DNA of 42,764 bases from a virus, in the IMG/VR virus record IMGVR_UViG_3300021964_006628, positions 1-42,764 of that record. One strand, 5' to 3'. Of this stretch, positions 30,002-38,290 are shown in pieces. Under the pieces are notes generated by a model. The model did no database searches. It worked only from the letters and a program-made list of their open reading frames with translations, and was not told the origin of the DNA. Made by a program: the position numbers and the translations under genes. Position 1 is the stretch's first letter. Each line of letters begins with the position of its first letter.

Positions 30002-30658
30002 TTATTTCTTTTTACCACGGCCTCTGCCTGCCATTAATTTACCACGGCCTCTGCCTGCCATTAATTTACCACGGCCTTCAGTTGCTTTTTTATCTTTTTT
30101 CTTACCGCGGCCGCGACCTTCAGCCATCTTAGCCATTAATGCTTTATAAAGTTGTTCTTTAATGCCTTCGACTGCCATTGGATTATCACCGTCTTGTGCT
30201 TTTGCATACATTTTTTTCTTTCTGTTCAAGCCACCTGACAAATCATTTACCATTGTGTTGTGATCTGAATATTGCTCTTCTGGTTCGTTAGCATATTCTT
30301 CAATACCTTCTTCACCGTCTAAATCAATATCATCTGAACAACCACTTGCCTTAACATCTTTATCGCCTTCAACATCGTCTTTACCTGGAATCTTTGGATC
30401 ATCCATAATACCTGCTAAACGCTCCATGTCCATACGTGGCGAAAGCATTTTTGCATCTACTGGTTGTGCATCGCCTAATCCTGCATTTTTCATCATATCT
30501 AATAAATCAGCTACGTGTTCTTTGCCAGTTGCATTCATTGATACATTTACACTTACTGGATTGCCTTTATCTTCTTGTGGCATAGGTGGAACAGGAGGTG
30601 CCATTGGCATTCCTTCTTCTACGCTATCAATCGATTCTAATAATTTTTTCATATCCAT
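30002..30658 (-). CDS. Probable head/core-associated protein with GR-rich basic tail (218 aa)
   Basis: N-terminus MDMKKLLESIDSVEEGMP is followed by a Pro-rich stretch, NPVSVNVSMNATGKEHVADL (about 32-51) and an acidic middle (DDIDLDGEEGIEEYANEPEE). The last about 45 residues are Gly/Arg/Lys only (GRGRGKKK, ATEGRGKLMAGRGRG), with a 9-residue repeat encoded by a 27-bp DNA repeat. I recognise the SVNVSMNATG and NDLSGGLNRKKKMYAK segments from structural-region proteins of marine T4-like phages. The tail is nucleic-acid-binding in style. It lies in the gp16-gp17 region, so a packaging or scaffold role is likely. GGGAG precedes the ATG. Confidence 0.7.
   Translation of the reverse strand: MDMKKLLESIDSVEEGMPMAPPVPPMPQEDKGNPVSVNVSMNATGKEHVADLLDMMKNAGLGDAQPVDAKMLSPRMDMERLAGIMDDPKIPGKDDVEGDKDVKASGCSDDIDLDGEEGIEEYANEPEEQYSDHNTMVNDLSGGLNRKKKMYAKAQDGDNPMAVEGIKEQLYKALMAKMAEGRGRGKKKDKKATEGRGKLMAGRGRGKLMAGRGRGKKK
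30011..30078 (-). repeat. 27-bp tandem repeat (about 2.5 copies)
   Basis: Two exact copies (30011-30037, 30038-30064) plus a partial third encode the repeated GRGRGKLMA unit at the end of the 30002-30658 protein. Copy-number change would alter the basic tail in 9-aa steps. Confidence 0.9.
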
Positions 30659-30660
30659 AA

Positions 30661-31230
30661 TTAACTCCCTATTGGACTGGTTGCGTTTTCTTCGTTTGTA
30701 ACGTCTTGAGATTCGCCTTTTGGAGCACTCTCCATAGGGTCATTTTCTCTTTCTTTACGAGCTTTTTCTAACTCTGCAAGCAAGTCCATTACTTTGTTTC
30801 CGCCAACATTTTGTTGAGCTGCATCTGAGCTTACTGGATCTTGGTATTCGTTATCTAGTAGCGGCTCATAAGGAGTATTTTTCTTTATTTCTACTCCATC
30901 GGCTATATCTTGTGCATGAGGGTTAACTACTCTTATATGATCCACTGCGCAATCACAACAATTAGCAATGTATTCTTGCAGTACATTGTCTATTGTAGGA
31001 TAGTTTAGTGTAACTTCAAAGTAGTGAACTTCTGTGTTTTGTAAATGGGGGAAATCTAACGGACGTTCTTGAATTGGAGTTTTCTTTGCTGTTGACATAT
31101 TCGCAACTGAATATTTTTGCAAACAAGACTCTAAATTATCTTCGAAGTTTTCAGGTAGTTCACCTGCAACACCAATTTTAAATTGATATTCTTTTTTTGC
31201 TTCTGTTAAAAATTCACCAAAACGTTTCAT
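30661..31230 (-). CDS. Conserved late protein with capsid-targeting-like N-terminus (189 aa)
   Basis: Begins MKRFGEFLTEAKKEYQFKIG. The first 11 residues resemble the capsid targeting sequence of T4 internal proteins (MKTYQEFIAEA), which is cut by the prohead protease after the Glu. After that comes a compact ferredoxin-like alternation (EVHYFEVTLNYPTIDNVLQE) with NCCDC in the middle, and a charged C-terminus. Known in marine T4-like phages between the terminase subunits, function unassigned. A weak ribosome binding site precedes it, and a late box lies at 31253. Possibly packaged into or cleaved in the prohead (inference). Confidence 0.65.
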   Translation of the reverse strand: MKRFGEFLTEAKKEYQFKIGVAGELPENFEDNLESCLQKYSVANMSTAKKTPIQERPLDFPHLQNTEVHYFEVTLNYPTIDNVLQEYIANCCDCAVDHIRVVNPHAQDIADGVEIKKNTPYEPLLDNEYQDPVSSDAAQQNVGGNKVMDLLAELEKARKERENDPMESAPKGESQDVTNEENATSPIGS

Positions 31231-31250
31231 AGATATTTTCCCATATACAG

Positions 31251-31760
31251 TTATTTATCTTTATCGAGTCCTTTAAGTCGCTCTATTAGACTATTTCTGT
31301 CAGTGACGACATATCCTTCGCCGTTAACTAGGCCGCCGTCATCAGGAGAAAAATCTCTATCCTGTTTCTCTTTTTTTAATTGCAGCTCGATCATTTTTAG
31401 TTTTTTATCTAATTTTGCAGTTTTAGCATCAAGACTGGTTTTTAACATTCCGCCTGCAACTTCAAATACTCTACCACTATAGCGACTCTCAACGTTCATA
31501 CCTAAATCCATAAGATCTTCATATGCGTCTAATGCTCGCCGTGCTATATCTTCTAATTCTGTATCTGCTTTGTCGCCTAGACCTTTTACAGCAGGTAATG
31601 CACTAGCAATTTTGTCTAGCTCTGCTAGATCACGAACAGTGTCTTGCTGTTGAACTACTGCTTGTTCTGCTTTTTCTTTGTTTTTAAGTTCTTGCTCAGT
31701 TTCTTTAACAAGTTCTTTATTGTCAGGTAGATTGAGTAATTCTTCTAATTTTTTAGTCAT
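31251..31760 (-). CDS. 16: Terminase small subunit (gp16-like)
   Basis: 169 aa, close to T4 gp16 (164). It is predominantly helical: LEELLNLPDNKELVKETEQE, ELDKIASALPAVKGLGDKAD, IARRALDAYEDLMDLGMNVE and a coiled-coil TAKLDKKLKMIELQLKKEKQ. This layout, particularly DALPxVxGL and YxDLMDLGMxVxSR, is the marine gp16 pattern. gp16 recognises DNA and stimulates gp17. A late box lies upstream, and it is followed by genes leading to gp17. Confidence 0.75.
   Translation of the reverse strand: MTKKLEELLNLPDNKELVKETEQELKNKEKAEQAVVQQQDTVRDLAELDKIASALPAVKGLGDKADTELEDIARRALDAYEDLMDLGMNVESRYSGRVFEVAGGMLKTSLDAKTAKLDKKLKMIELQLKKEKQDRDFSPDDGGLVNGEGYVVTDRNSLIERLKGLDKDK
31253..31259 (-). promoter_or_regulatory. 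T4-type late promoter for 30661-31230, over gp16 stop
   Basis: GATAAATAACTG: the AAA TAA at the end of gp16 is also the promoter core. The ATG at 31230 is 22 nt downstream. Confidence 0.5.
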
Positions 31761-31788
31761 AGTTTCACCATTAACTGCTACTATTATT

Positions 31789-31795
31789 ATTTATC
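31789..31795 (-). promoter_or_regulatory. T4-type late promoter for gp16, over gp4 stop
   Basis: GATAAATAATAAT; the TAA stop of gp4 forms part of the core. ATG 31760 is 28 nt downstream with a GGTGA ribosome binding site. Confidence 0.55.
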
Positions 31796-32228
31796 TTCTG
31801 CGTCCTTGATGGAAAATATCACCTTCGTTTACAACGCGAAAAAATATACCTTTTTGTTTACACCAAGCAGCAGCAGCCTCCCACTTGGCTTGATTCTTAA
31901 TCCAGCTGGCTTGATTGTATTTACTGCGACCTAGTTTTTCTTTGACTGTTTGGTTTTCAGGTTTAACTTCTATTACTTCTACTCGTTGTCTACCTTTTGC
32001 ATCTGCATAAGCAATAAAAAAGTCTGGAACATATATAGTTTGTCTATTAGTTAATGGATTTCTGTACGGAATTTTTATAGGTTCTGAAGCCCAATGTATA
32101 ATTGATTTGTGTTCGTCACAAAAACGCATAAACGCAAACTCCCAACTTGATCTATAAGTTGGAGTTTTTGTTCCAACATATTTGTCAGGATTTTTTAGAT
32201 TATATTTGCCTTGTGCAAACTTAGCCAT
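31791..32228 (-). CDS. 4: Head completion nuclease-like protein (gp4)
   Basis: 145 aa, like T4 gp4 (150). YVPDFFIAYADAKGRQRVEV followed by IEVKPENQTV is a PD-(D/E)xK-type nuclease core: a PD, then E-x-K. The conserved RSSWEFAFMRFCDEHKSI precedes it, typical of gp4 family proteins. gp4 completes the packaged head before tail joining. Very basic tail (HQGRRR). It follows 32230-32595 with 1 nt between. Confidence 0.85.
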   Translation of the reverse strand: MAKFAQGKYNLKNPDKYVGTKTPTYRSSWEFAFMRFCDEHKSIIHWASEPIKIPYRNPLTNRQTIYVPDFFIAYADAKGRQRVEVIEVKPENQTVKEKLGRSKYNQASWIKNQAKWEAAAAWCKQKGIFFRVVNEGDIFHQGRRR

Positions 32229-32229
32229 G

Positions 32230-32595
32230 TTATACCACTATGTTACGTGCTTCGGTAGTATTTTGTTCAGGAGTAATTCTATAACCTAGTGTGCTTATTT
32301 TATCTCGATTATAATTTAAAACTTCAGTTACTACTGCTGATAACTGTACATCGTTAAGTCCTCGCAACGTATCAAGTAACTTAAAAATCTTTACGTTATC
32401 TAATTTTGCTTGCTGTAGTAATATAACAGCGGTAGAAGTTGCAGATATTTTATCAAAACCTCTTTTTTCAAAAAAGCCTACTACTGAGTCAACATCATTT
32501 GCAGCAAATGATATTTCTTCTGTAAAATATCGATTAAAAAATTTCTTTACTCTGTCAGAGCTATCTGTGCTTGATTGTTTAGGTAAATTGCTCAT
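32230..32595 (-). CDS. Conserved late structural-region protein (121 aa)
   Basis: MSNLPKQSSTDSSDRVKKFF, then FTEEISFAANDVDSVVGFFE and LDTLRGLNDVQLSAVVTEVL: a small helical protein, similar to ones between gp19 and gp4 in marine T4-like phages. Role unknown. Its ATG overlaps the upstream stop, and the glycine codons of the upstream tail (GGCGGAGGAGGA) form its ribosome binding site. Confidence 0.7.
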   Translation of the reverse strand: MSNLPKQSSTDSSDRVKKFFNRYFTEEISFAANDVDSVVGFFEKRGFDKISATSTAVILLQQAKLDNVKIFKLLDTLRGLNDVQLSAVVTEVLNYNRDKISTLGYRITPEQNTTEARNIVV

Positions 32596-33797
32596 TATCC
32601 TCCTCCGCCTCCTTCTACTATTTCAGTATTGCCAACTGTATTACCGTTAGAAACTTTTTCTGCATATAGATCAGAACTTGTATCTACATTGCCGCCTGCT
32701 GTTGCACTGGAGCCGCTTTGTGTATTAGTAGCAGCAGATCCGCCTGTACCTGTGCTTTTAGGAAATACTGAATCAAGTAATCCTGAAGATTGGCCGCTTA
32801 CTATTGAACTTACAGAATTAACTGCTAATCCGCCGAGTACACCTGCCGCAATGTTAATACCTTCTTGTCTAATACTTTCTGAATCTAGATTTTTTGCATT
32901 TTGATAGGTATTAATAGCAGTAACTACAGTGCCCAGACCAAAGGTTCCGCTTGCAATATCTCCAAAAATGTCTCCTAATCCATCTAAGACGCCGCCGCGG
33001 CCAAATATGTTTTCGACACCACCGCCTCCAATTCCTAACGGACTCGGAGTTTGATCATAGTGATCTGTTCCAAATCCTTTTGGCTCGTCTGTACCTGTTC
33101 CGCCTCTAGTATAAATTACGCCTTCGTATGCAAGAGTAATAGTATTTTGTGCAATTCCTGTAGCATCCGCTTGATCCATTGTATCGTGTTGAATGCTTGT
33201 TATAATAGGATTAACTAGGGTAAACCCAGTATACTGATGTCTACTTAGTTGGTAAATTGTAATCTTATCAAAAAACGGTCCGTCGCTGTCGTTGTCAAAA
33301 CCATACCTAAAACCGTGTGCTGTATCGTTTTTATATAAGTTTCTTGGATCATAAACTAATCCACCGTCTATGCTATGATTGCCGTCTTTAAAGTAATATC
33401 TATAGTATCCTTCTAACAATGCTGTAGTTATACCTAAGTTGTCGTCATGAAAGGTTATGTTTACAGGATCATACTCTATTGCAGTTTGAACATTCTTTTT
33501 TCTGTTGTATTGATTTTTTGTTGCAACATTATAATTCATTTTAGGCAAGTCTGCACTTTTAACTAGTAAATTAACTTCGTTTTGCAAACTGGGATTTGCA
33601 GCAAACGTATTCATTATGCCTAGCCCGTCTGAACTTAATTCGAATACACAATGATATAGAAATTTAGTTTTTGGTGCTAATCTAAATGCAGCGTCATTGT
33701 ATAAATTTGCAGCATGAGAAAAGTCTCCCATATTACCTTTGGGATTCAATATGCCTTGTGCAATGTTATTTAGATATTGTTCGAATAGATTTGCCAT
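32595..33797 (-). CDS. Tail-tube-like structural protein with Gly-rich C-terminus (400 aa)
   Basis: Residues about 40-240 resemble a tail-tube fold: TKFLYHCVFELSSDGLGIMN, LVKSADLPKMNYNVATKNQY, EYDPVNITFHDDN and QNTITLAYEGVIYTRGGTGT match in layout the gp19 segments (VTLEGFGV, WDPITLNLRED, PVTITLAIRYDN). The C-terminal part is Gly/Ser/Asn rich and ends with EGGGGG. Candidates are a baseplate-tube initiator (gp54-like) or a second tail-tube protein. ATG 33797 lies 5 nt after a late box with no ribosome binding site. It follows a terminator, so it is a separate late transcript. Confidence 0.75.
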   Translation of the reverse strand: MANLFEQYLNNIAQGILNPKGNMGDFSHAANLYNDAAFRLAPKTKFLYHCVFELSSDGLGIMNTFAANPSLQNEVNLLVKSADLPKMNYNVATKNQYNRKKNVQTAIEYDPVNITFHDDNLGITTALLEGYYRYYFKDGNHSIDGGLVYDPRNLYKNDTAHGFRYGFDNDSDGPFFDKITIYQLSRHQYTGFTLVNPIITSIQHDTMDQADATGIAQNTITLAYEGVIYTRGGTGTDEPKGFGTDHYDQTPSPLGIGGGGVENIFGRGGVLDGLGDIFGDIASGTFGLGTVVTAINTYQNAKNLDSESIRQEGINIAAGVLGGLAVNSVSSIVSGQSSGLLDSVFPKSTGTGGSAATNTQSGSSATAGGNVDTSSDLYAEKVSNGNTVGNTEIVEGGGGG

Positions 33798-33802
33798 ACT
33801 AA

Positions 33803-33809
33803 TATTTAG
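33803..33809 (-). promoter_or_regulatory. T4-type late promoter for 32595-33797
   Basis: CTAAATATTAGT then ATG 33797 (core-to-ATG 5 nt). Located directly after the gp19 terminator. Confidence 0.7.
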
Positions 33810-33836
33810 CCGAGTAAATTAAGTGCGTACAAAATA

Positions 33837-33861
33837 AAAAAGGAGCACAAGGCTCCTTTTT
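33837..33861. terminator. Rho-independent terminator after gp19
   Basis: AAAAAGGAGC-(5 nt)-GCTCCTTTTT, a 10-bp stem whose A/T flanks make it usable in both directions. It lies 22 bp after the gp19 stop. Confidence 0.9.
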
Positions 33862-33883
33862 CATTTAGTTTATGGTTATGCTA

Positions 33884-34531
33884 TTAACCTGGGTTACCGC
33901 CACCAGTAATAAGTGTACCAATGGTTCTACCTACGTCTGTACCAATACCAATCTGCTTGTTATCTGCTCCAAACTGTACAGCATTATCATAGCGTATTGC
34001 TAAAGTAATTGTAACTGGTTCGTTTGTTGCATATGCTAAAGTATTGTAGTTAGCGTTTTGAATAAAGCAACCGTACAATTCAAATGTTTCAAGTGTTTGT
34101 ACACCGCCAGCTGCTTCACCGTTACCGCCATCTAGTATTTCAATTCTTGTAGTGAATTTATAATCAATACCTGATGCAGCACTTGATTGTTCAAAGAAAT
34201 CAAACTGCTTCTGCATTTGCTCACCTACAAGTTTCTGCACTCCGCCAGTTACATCTTCACGTAAGTTCAATGTAATTGGATCCCAAGCGTGTTTGCCTGC
34301 TAGATATGCTCTTGAGTTGTAAGCGTGTACTTCAATCTCTTCGAAGTTAACAACCGGACGAGTCACATCAACCACTTGTTTTGTAAGCTCTGTTACTTCA
34401 CCAGCACTGACTCCAAAACCTTCCAATGTCACCCTAAAGCGATACTGGAGCTTTGGCATTAGCAAACTTTGGTTTTGAGGCTGTCCGTCTGCTAATGGAA
34501 CCGATATTTTTGATAGTGTTGAAATTGACAT
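33884..34531 (-). CDS. 19: Tail tube protein (gp19)
   Basis: 215 aa; T4 gp19 is 163. YRFRVTLEGFGVSAGEVTEL (31-50), PVVNFEEIEVHAYNSRAYLA (about 74-93), HAWDPITLNLREDVTGG (95-111) and VTITLAIRYDNAVQFG are characteristic. The protein stacks as hexamer rings forming the inner tube. It has a strong TTAGGAG ribosome binding site and a late promoter, and ends at a strong terminator, so it is a single-gene, highly expressed transcript. Length fits marine relatives. Confidence 0.92.
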   Translation of the reverse strand: MSISTLSKISVPLADGQPQNQSLLMPKLQYRFRVTLEGFGVSAGEVTELTKQVVDVTRPVVNFEEIEVHAYNSRAYLAGKHAWDPITLNLREDVTGGVQKLVGEQMQKQFDFFEQSSAASGIDYKFTTRIEILDGGNGEAAGGVQTLETFELYGCFIQNANYNTLAYATNEPVTITLAIRYDNAVQFGADNKQIGIGTDVGRTIGTLITGGGNPG

Positions 34532-34555
34532 TCTATTAACTCCTAATTATAGTAT

Positions 34556-34562
34556 TATTTAT
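34556..34562 (-). promoter_or_regulatory. T4-type late promoter of gp19
   Basis: GATAAATAATACT, 24 nt before the gp19 ATG with TTAGGAG between; a leadered late mRNA. Confidence 0.75.
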
Positions 34563-34566
34563 CATA

Positions 34567-37500
34567 TTATAGACCTGCAATTTCGCCAGTATTCTTAAGT
34601 CTCAGCGGAATGTAAATAAATTCTACTGCCTTAACTGGTTCTATAGCGATATCTAAGTATAGTTCGTTACGATCTATTCTTCCTGGTGTGTTGTTACTTT
34701 CGTCACAAACAACTAAGAAGTCATAAAGTGCTCTTTGACCTACAAGCTCAATAAGTAAACTTTCTGCTGCTTGTTTGATTTGATCACGTGTGACCTTATC
34801 ATTTGGTTCAAAGATATAAGGTTTTGCAAGTTTCTTAAGCTGGCTGCGTAAGTGAACTACCAAACGTGCTACGTTAATTCTATCAACTGCACTAGCACCT
34901 CTAGCTCTAGTCTTTTGACCAAAGTTAACAAGGCCTGCACCTGTTAAGAATGTTAATGGGTTAACATTAACACCATACAGTGTATCACGTTGTCCTTCGT
35001 TAAGTGCTACTGACTTAAATTCGCCTTCGTCAGTAACATAACCTACTGCTGTAGCATTTGTAATGCCACCACGTCTTGTACCTGCTGGTGCAAACCATGG
35101 ATAACTTACCTGATCACTTAATGCAATAGTTCTTAGCATCATGTGCGAAGCTGGAACTACAATGTTGTTACCAAAGTTATCACTTGTAAATCCTGCTGGA
35201 TAAAAGATGCCTAAATATTCATCTGATGTTGCCAAACCGTCGTCATTATCTTCAACTGCAACTGCTATGTTATTACCCCAGTTATTTAAGGTAGTAGCAT
35301 CTGATGTTAATCTAAATGGTGAATCACCAACAACAAAAGCACTAAGATTTCTGTCATAGTTTAATGTTACCATTTCACCAATAAGTTCTGGATAACCAGG
35401 TGTTGCCATTAAGTTAAAGATTCTTGATTCGTCATCTCTAATATCTTGGTTACTGTTAACTAGTGATTGCAATCCTTGTACAACAACTTTGCGCTGAGCT
35501 TTTCTACCAAATGAACCTGATCCGTCATCTTGGTTTCCTGACTCAGTTACCCATCTGTGTGGATAGTAACTTGCCATTGACTCGTCACTGTTTCTTTCGT
35601 TGTCAGCAGTTAAGTCAATGTAATTACGTACAAAACGCTTAACATTAAAGCCAGAACGTCTTAAGTTCCAAAGCAACATACCTTTTGGATATAGTGCAGG
35701 ATCTGGAGCGTCTGGATCTAAGTAATTGCTTGATAATAGATCTACAATTGCTGCATCGTCTGATGCTGCGCCTGAAGCTGCCCATCTTGCGTCTGCAAAA
35801 AGGATACCTTCTTCTGTTGTTTGGTCTCCACTATCTACTAATTCCCAACGTGTAAAGTTTTTGTTATACTTGTAAACTGATGGATAGTTATCTAAGTCTG
35901 ATGTTGAAATCCAAATGTCACCTGTTACTAATGGTGTTGCATCTGATTGCTCAGTTGGCTCACTAGCAGAAACAATAGGACCTTCTGGGTCTGTTTTGTC
36001 TCCGTCTACAAGTGTGTAATATGGACTTGTGCTGTGTTGCATTCCAACCCATGAAGTTCCGTTGTGTACTAACATATCAACTTCGTCAACTACTGAGCTG
36101 TACCATAATGCGCCGTTTGCAGCAAGTGCAGCTGGAGCAGTTCCTGAAGCAGTATAAGTTAATGGAATCCAAAGACTTGCAACAAAGTCATTTACTGTAT
36201 CGCCTGTAGGAGCAGCATAAAGGTTAGTTGTTCCTGTAGCAGATGATACGTTATAAGCAGCAAAGCCTATTTCATTTAAATGACCAGTTGTATCTGCAAG
36301 ACGGAAGTCGCCGCCTGTGCTATGCTTAATAACTAATTTGTTATCTGTAGTTACAGATGCTTCTATATGTTCTAAACCAGCGCCGTTGATTGCACCTGCA
36401 ATAACGTCTGCGTCTGTGCTCGCACCAGTTACAGAACCTGCTACTGTTACAGCAGTCTGTAATGCTTGTGCGCCAATGTCGCTTTCTGAAATAGTAAAAC
36501 TAAATGCGCCTGATGATGCTTGTTCATCAATGACTGCACTAGTAATAGTAGTAGCACCTACAGCACTTCTTTTATAAATTTTAAATTCTGCTATTGGATC
36601 ACTTGCTTCACCAACGTTTGACTTAACATATAAATTACTAACTGCTAAGTTTGCACCGCCACCTGATTTATCTAAGCCGTACAATGCTGAATGGCCGTTA
36701 TCATAAATCGGTGCTGAAAACTCGTCAAATAGTGCTGTATCTGAATTAAACTGTTTTACTCTCCATCTAGCACCACTGTTTGGTTCTGTAGTTTTTAACC
36801 ATACAGAGCCAGTTGGTCTTGGGTTAGCGTCACTTGTTTTGTATTCAGGTATTAATGTGTGTGGTTGAATAACAAGATCTGGTGCATAAAAAGTACCAGC
36901 TGTTAAACCTAAGTCTGTTAACAAACTGTCACCTGATTCTGCTGCAAGCAATAAATTAACGCCTTCTGAATAAATTTCTAATGCGCCGTTGACTGCTGCT
37001 GCTGTAATACCTTGTGCAACTAATGCAGATTCACTATTGATTTTTCCTGCTATTTCAGTTACAGTATCACCTGGATCAGCAGTAATAGTGTAAGCACTAT
37101 TAAGTTGCATAGATGCGCCTGAAGTAATTGTTGGATTAGCAATTGAGCCTGTTACTACAGGATGGCTTTTTGCCCAATCTGTCGAGCCAACTTGCACCCA
37201 TGTACCCGAACTATTCTTATACCAAATAGTGTTCAGTGTTGTAATAGCAACAATAGCATATTGTCCTATTGTGCCTACTGAAGTTTTAGGAGCACCTGGA
37301 GCTGATGATGTACCAGTTACTTGACCTACTGTTGTAATTACTATAGGAGTTTTAACTGTAAAACTTTGTCCGCCTACAACTGTTGCGGCATTTCCGTTCC
37401 ACTCAAAAATACCATATGCAGTATTTGCTGTGTCGAACCACCATGTTCCGTTTGCAGGGTCAGCAGTTGGAGCAGAACTTGATGCTTCAAGTTGCCCTAA

Positions 37501-37845
37501 ATCTACGTCTGATCTAACAACATATGCTCTGTTACTAACACCTAGTAATGAGTATGCTGCTTGTAATCCATATTCGTTTGTTTCACCTGCGTGTATTGGA
37601 TTATTGTTGTTGTCCACTTTGAAGACAGGGTCTCCAAAAGTTTCTACTAAATCACGCTGCGATGTAATTAAGTAAGGTACGCCTGCATTTGCTTTTAATG
37701 TTCCCGGCGCAACTCCTGTGCCACTTCCGTTTTGTTTGTTTTCGGCGGAAGTAACGAAAATCATTGGTACGGTGCCTGGTTCAGCTGGGGTGTAAAAACT
37801 TTCGTCTATTACCTTAACTTCAACACCTGGTGATGATAATGCCAT
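34567..37845 (-). CDS. 18: Tail sheath protein (gp18)
   Basis: 1092 aa, much longer than T4 gp18 (659). N-terminal MALSSPGVEVKVIDESFYTP and PMIFVTSAENKQNG, and C-terminal ITNATAVGYVTDEGEFKSVA, NVNPLTFLTGAGLVNFGQKT and IDIAIEPVKAVEFIYIPL are the sheath core. A large insertion (about 120-680) holds repeated Trp-rich modules: GTWWFD (133), NTIWYKNSSGTWVQVG (205-220), GSVWLKTTEPNSGARW (346-361), GALWYSSVVDEVDMLV (578-593) and GDIWISTSDLDNYPSV (642-657), probably exposed Ig- or beta-type domains. AGGAG precedes the ATG. It follows a late promoter and reads toward gp19. Confidence 0.95.
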   Translation of the reverse strand: MALSSPGVEVKVIDESFYTPAEPGTVPMIFVTSAENKQNGSGTGVAPGTLKANAGVPYLITSQRDLVETFGDPVFKVDNNNNPIHAGETNEYGLQAAYSLLGVSNRAYVVRSDVDLGQLEASSSAPTADPANGTWWFDTANTAYGIFEWNGNAATVVGGQSFTVKTPIVITTVGQVTGTSSAPGAPKTSVGTIGQYAIVAITTLNTIWYKNSSGTWVQVGSTDWAKSHPVVTGSIANPTITSGASMQLNSAYTITADPGDTVTEIAGKINSESALVAQGITAAAVNGALEIYSEGVNLLLAAESGDSLLTDLGLTAGTFYAPDLVIQPHTLIPEYKTSDANPRPTGSVWLKTTEPNSGARWRVKQFNSDTALFDEFSAPIYDNGHSALYGLDKSGGGANLAVSNLYVKSNVGEASDPIAEFKIYKRSAVGATTITSAVIDEQASSGAFSFTISESDIGAQALQTAVTVAGSVTGASTDADVIAGAINGAGLEHIEASVTTDNKLVIKHSTGGDFRLADTTGHLNEIGFAAYNVSSATGTTNLYAAPTGDTVNDFVASLWIPLTYTASGTAPAALAANGALWYSSVVDEVDMLVHNGTSWVGMQHSTSPYYTLVDGDKTDPEGPIVSASEPTEQSDATPLVTGDIWISTSDLDNYPSVYKYNKNFTRWELVDSGDQTTEEGILFADARWAASGAASDDAAIVDLLSSNYLDPDAPDPALYPKGMLLWNLRRSGFNVKRFVRNYIDLTADNERNSDESMASYYPHRWVTESGNQDDGSGSFGRKAQRKVVVQGLQSLVNSNQDIRDDESRIFNLMATPGYPELIGEMVTLNYDRNLSAFVVGDSPFRLTSDATTLNNWGNNIAVAVEDNDDGLATSDEYLGIFYPAGFTSDNFGNNIVVPASHMMLRTIALSDQVSYPWFAPAGTRRGGITNATAVGYVTDEGEFKSVALNEGQRDTLYGVNVNPLTFLTGAGLVNFGQKTRARGASAVDRINVARLVVHLRSQLKKLAKPYIFEPNDKVTRDQIKQAAESLLIELVGQRALYDFLVVCDESNNTPGRIDRNELYLDIAIEPVKAVEFIYIPLRLKNTGEIAGL

Positions 37846-37879
37846 TTTTATTCTCCTATAGTAAAAGTACTGTTATGTA

Positions 37880-37886
37880 TATTTAG
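37880..37886 (-). promoter_or_regulatory. T4-type late promoter of gp18
   Basis: CTAAATATACAT, 34 nt before the gp18 ATG with AGGAG near the start. Confidence 0.75.
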
Positions 37887-37943
37887 CAAAGTCATCTGAA
37901 AAGTTGTGTCTAAAGCCTATGAAAAAGGGGTAAAAAAGGTGAG

Positions 37944-37950
37944 CTAAATA
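37944..37950 (+). promoter_or_regulatory. T4-type late promoter for 37955-38290
   Basis: Plus strand CTAAATA then CAAT and ATG 37955 (4-nt gap). Divergent from the gp18 late promoter about 60 bp away. Confidence 0.65.
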
Positions 37951-37954
37951 CAAT

Positions 37955-38290
37955 ATGAGACCTTTGTGTAAATGTAAACAGCGTCCTGCCGCAATTAACT
38001 ATTATAAAAACGGCAAAACGTACTATAGAAAATTATGTGAAGTATGTTTAAAGTATGGCAAACCGGTTGGAATGCCTAGATGGAAACAAGCGGGTTATGC
38101 AAAAAAGGATACCTGCGAAAAATGCGGATTTAAATCAAAGCACTCTGAACAGTTTAATGTATTCCATATTGACGGTGTATTAACAAATTGTAGACACACC
38201 AATCTAAAAACTATATGTGCTAACTGCCAGCGACTTTTGCAAAAGGAAGGTTCTCGTTGGAAACAAGGAGATCTACTACCTGATTTCTAA
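37955..38290 (+). CDS. Zinc-binding HNH/endonuclease VII-like protein (111 aa), plus-strand island
   Basis: Cysteine sets at CKCKQRP (5-11), CEVC (28-31), CEKCGF (54-59) and ICANCQ (87-92). FNVFHIDGVLTNCRHTNLKT (about 68-87) matches the ββα-metal HNH layout (H-x-D-G...N...N-L). I recognise it from marine T4-like phages. A small zinc-dependent nuclease in the EndoVII style is plausible, but the short size leaves this open. The last 71 bp overlap gene 1 on the opposite strand. Directly preceded by a late box and no ribosome binding site. Confidence 0.75.
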   Translation: MRPLCKCKQRPAAINYYKNGKTYYRKLCEVCLKYGKPVGMPRWKQAGYAKKDTCEKCGFKSKHSEQFNVFHIDGVLTNCRHTNLKTICANCQRLLQKEGSRWKQGDLLPDF

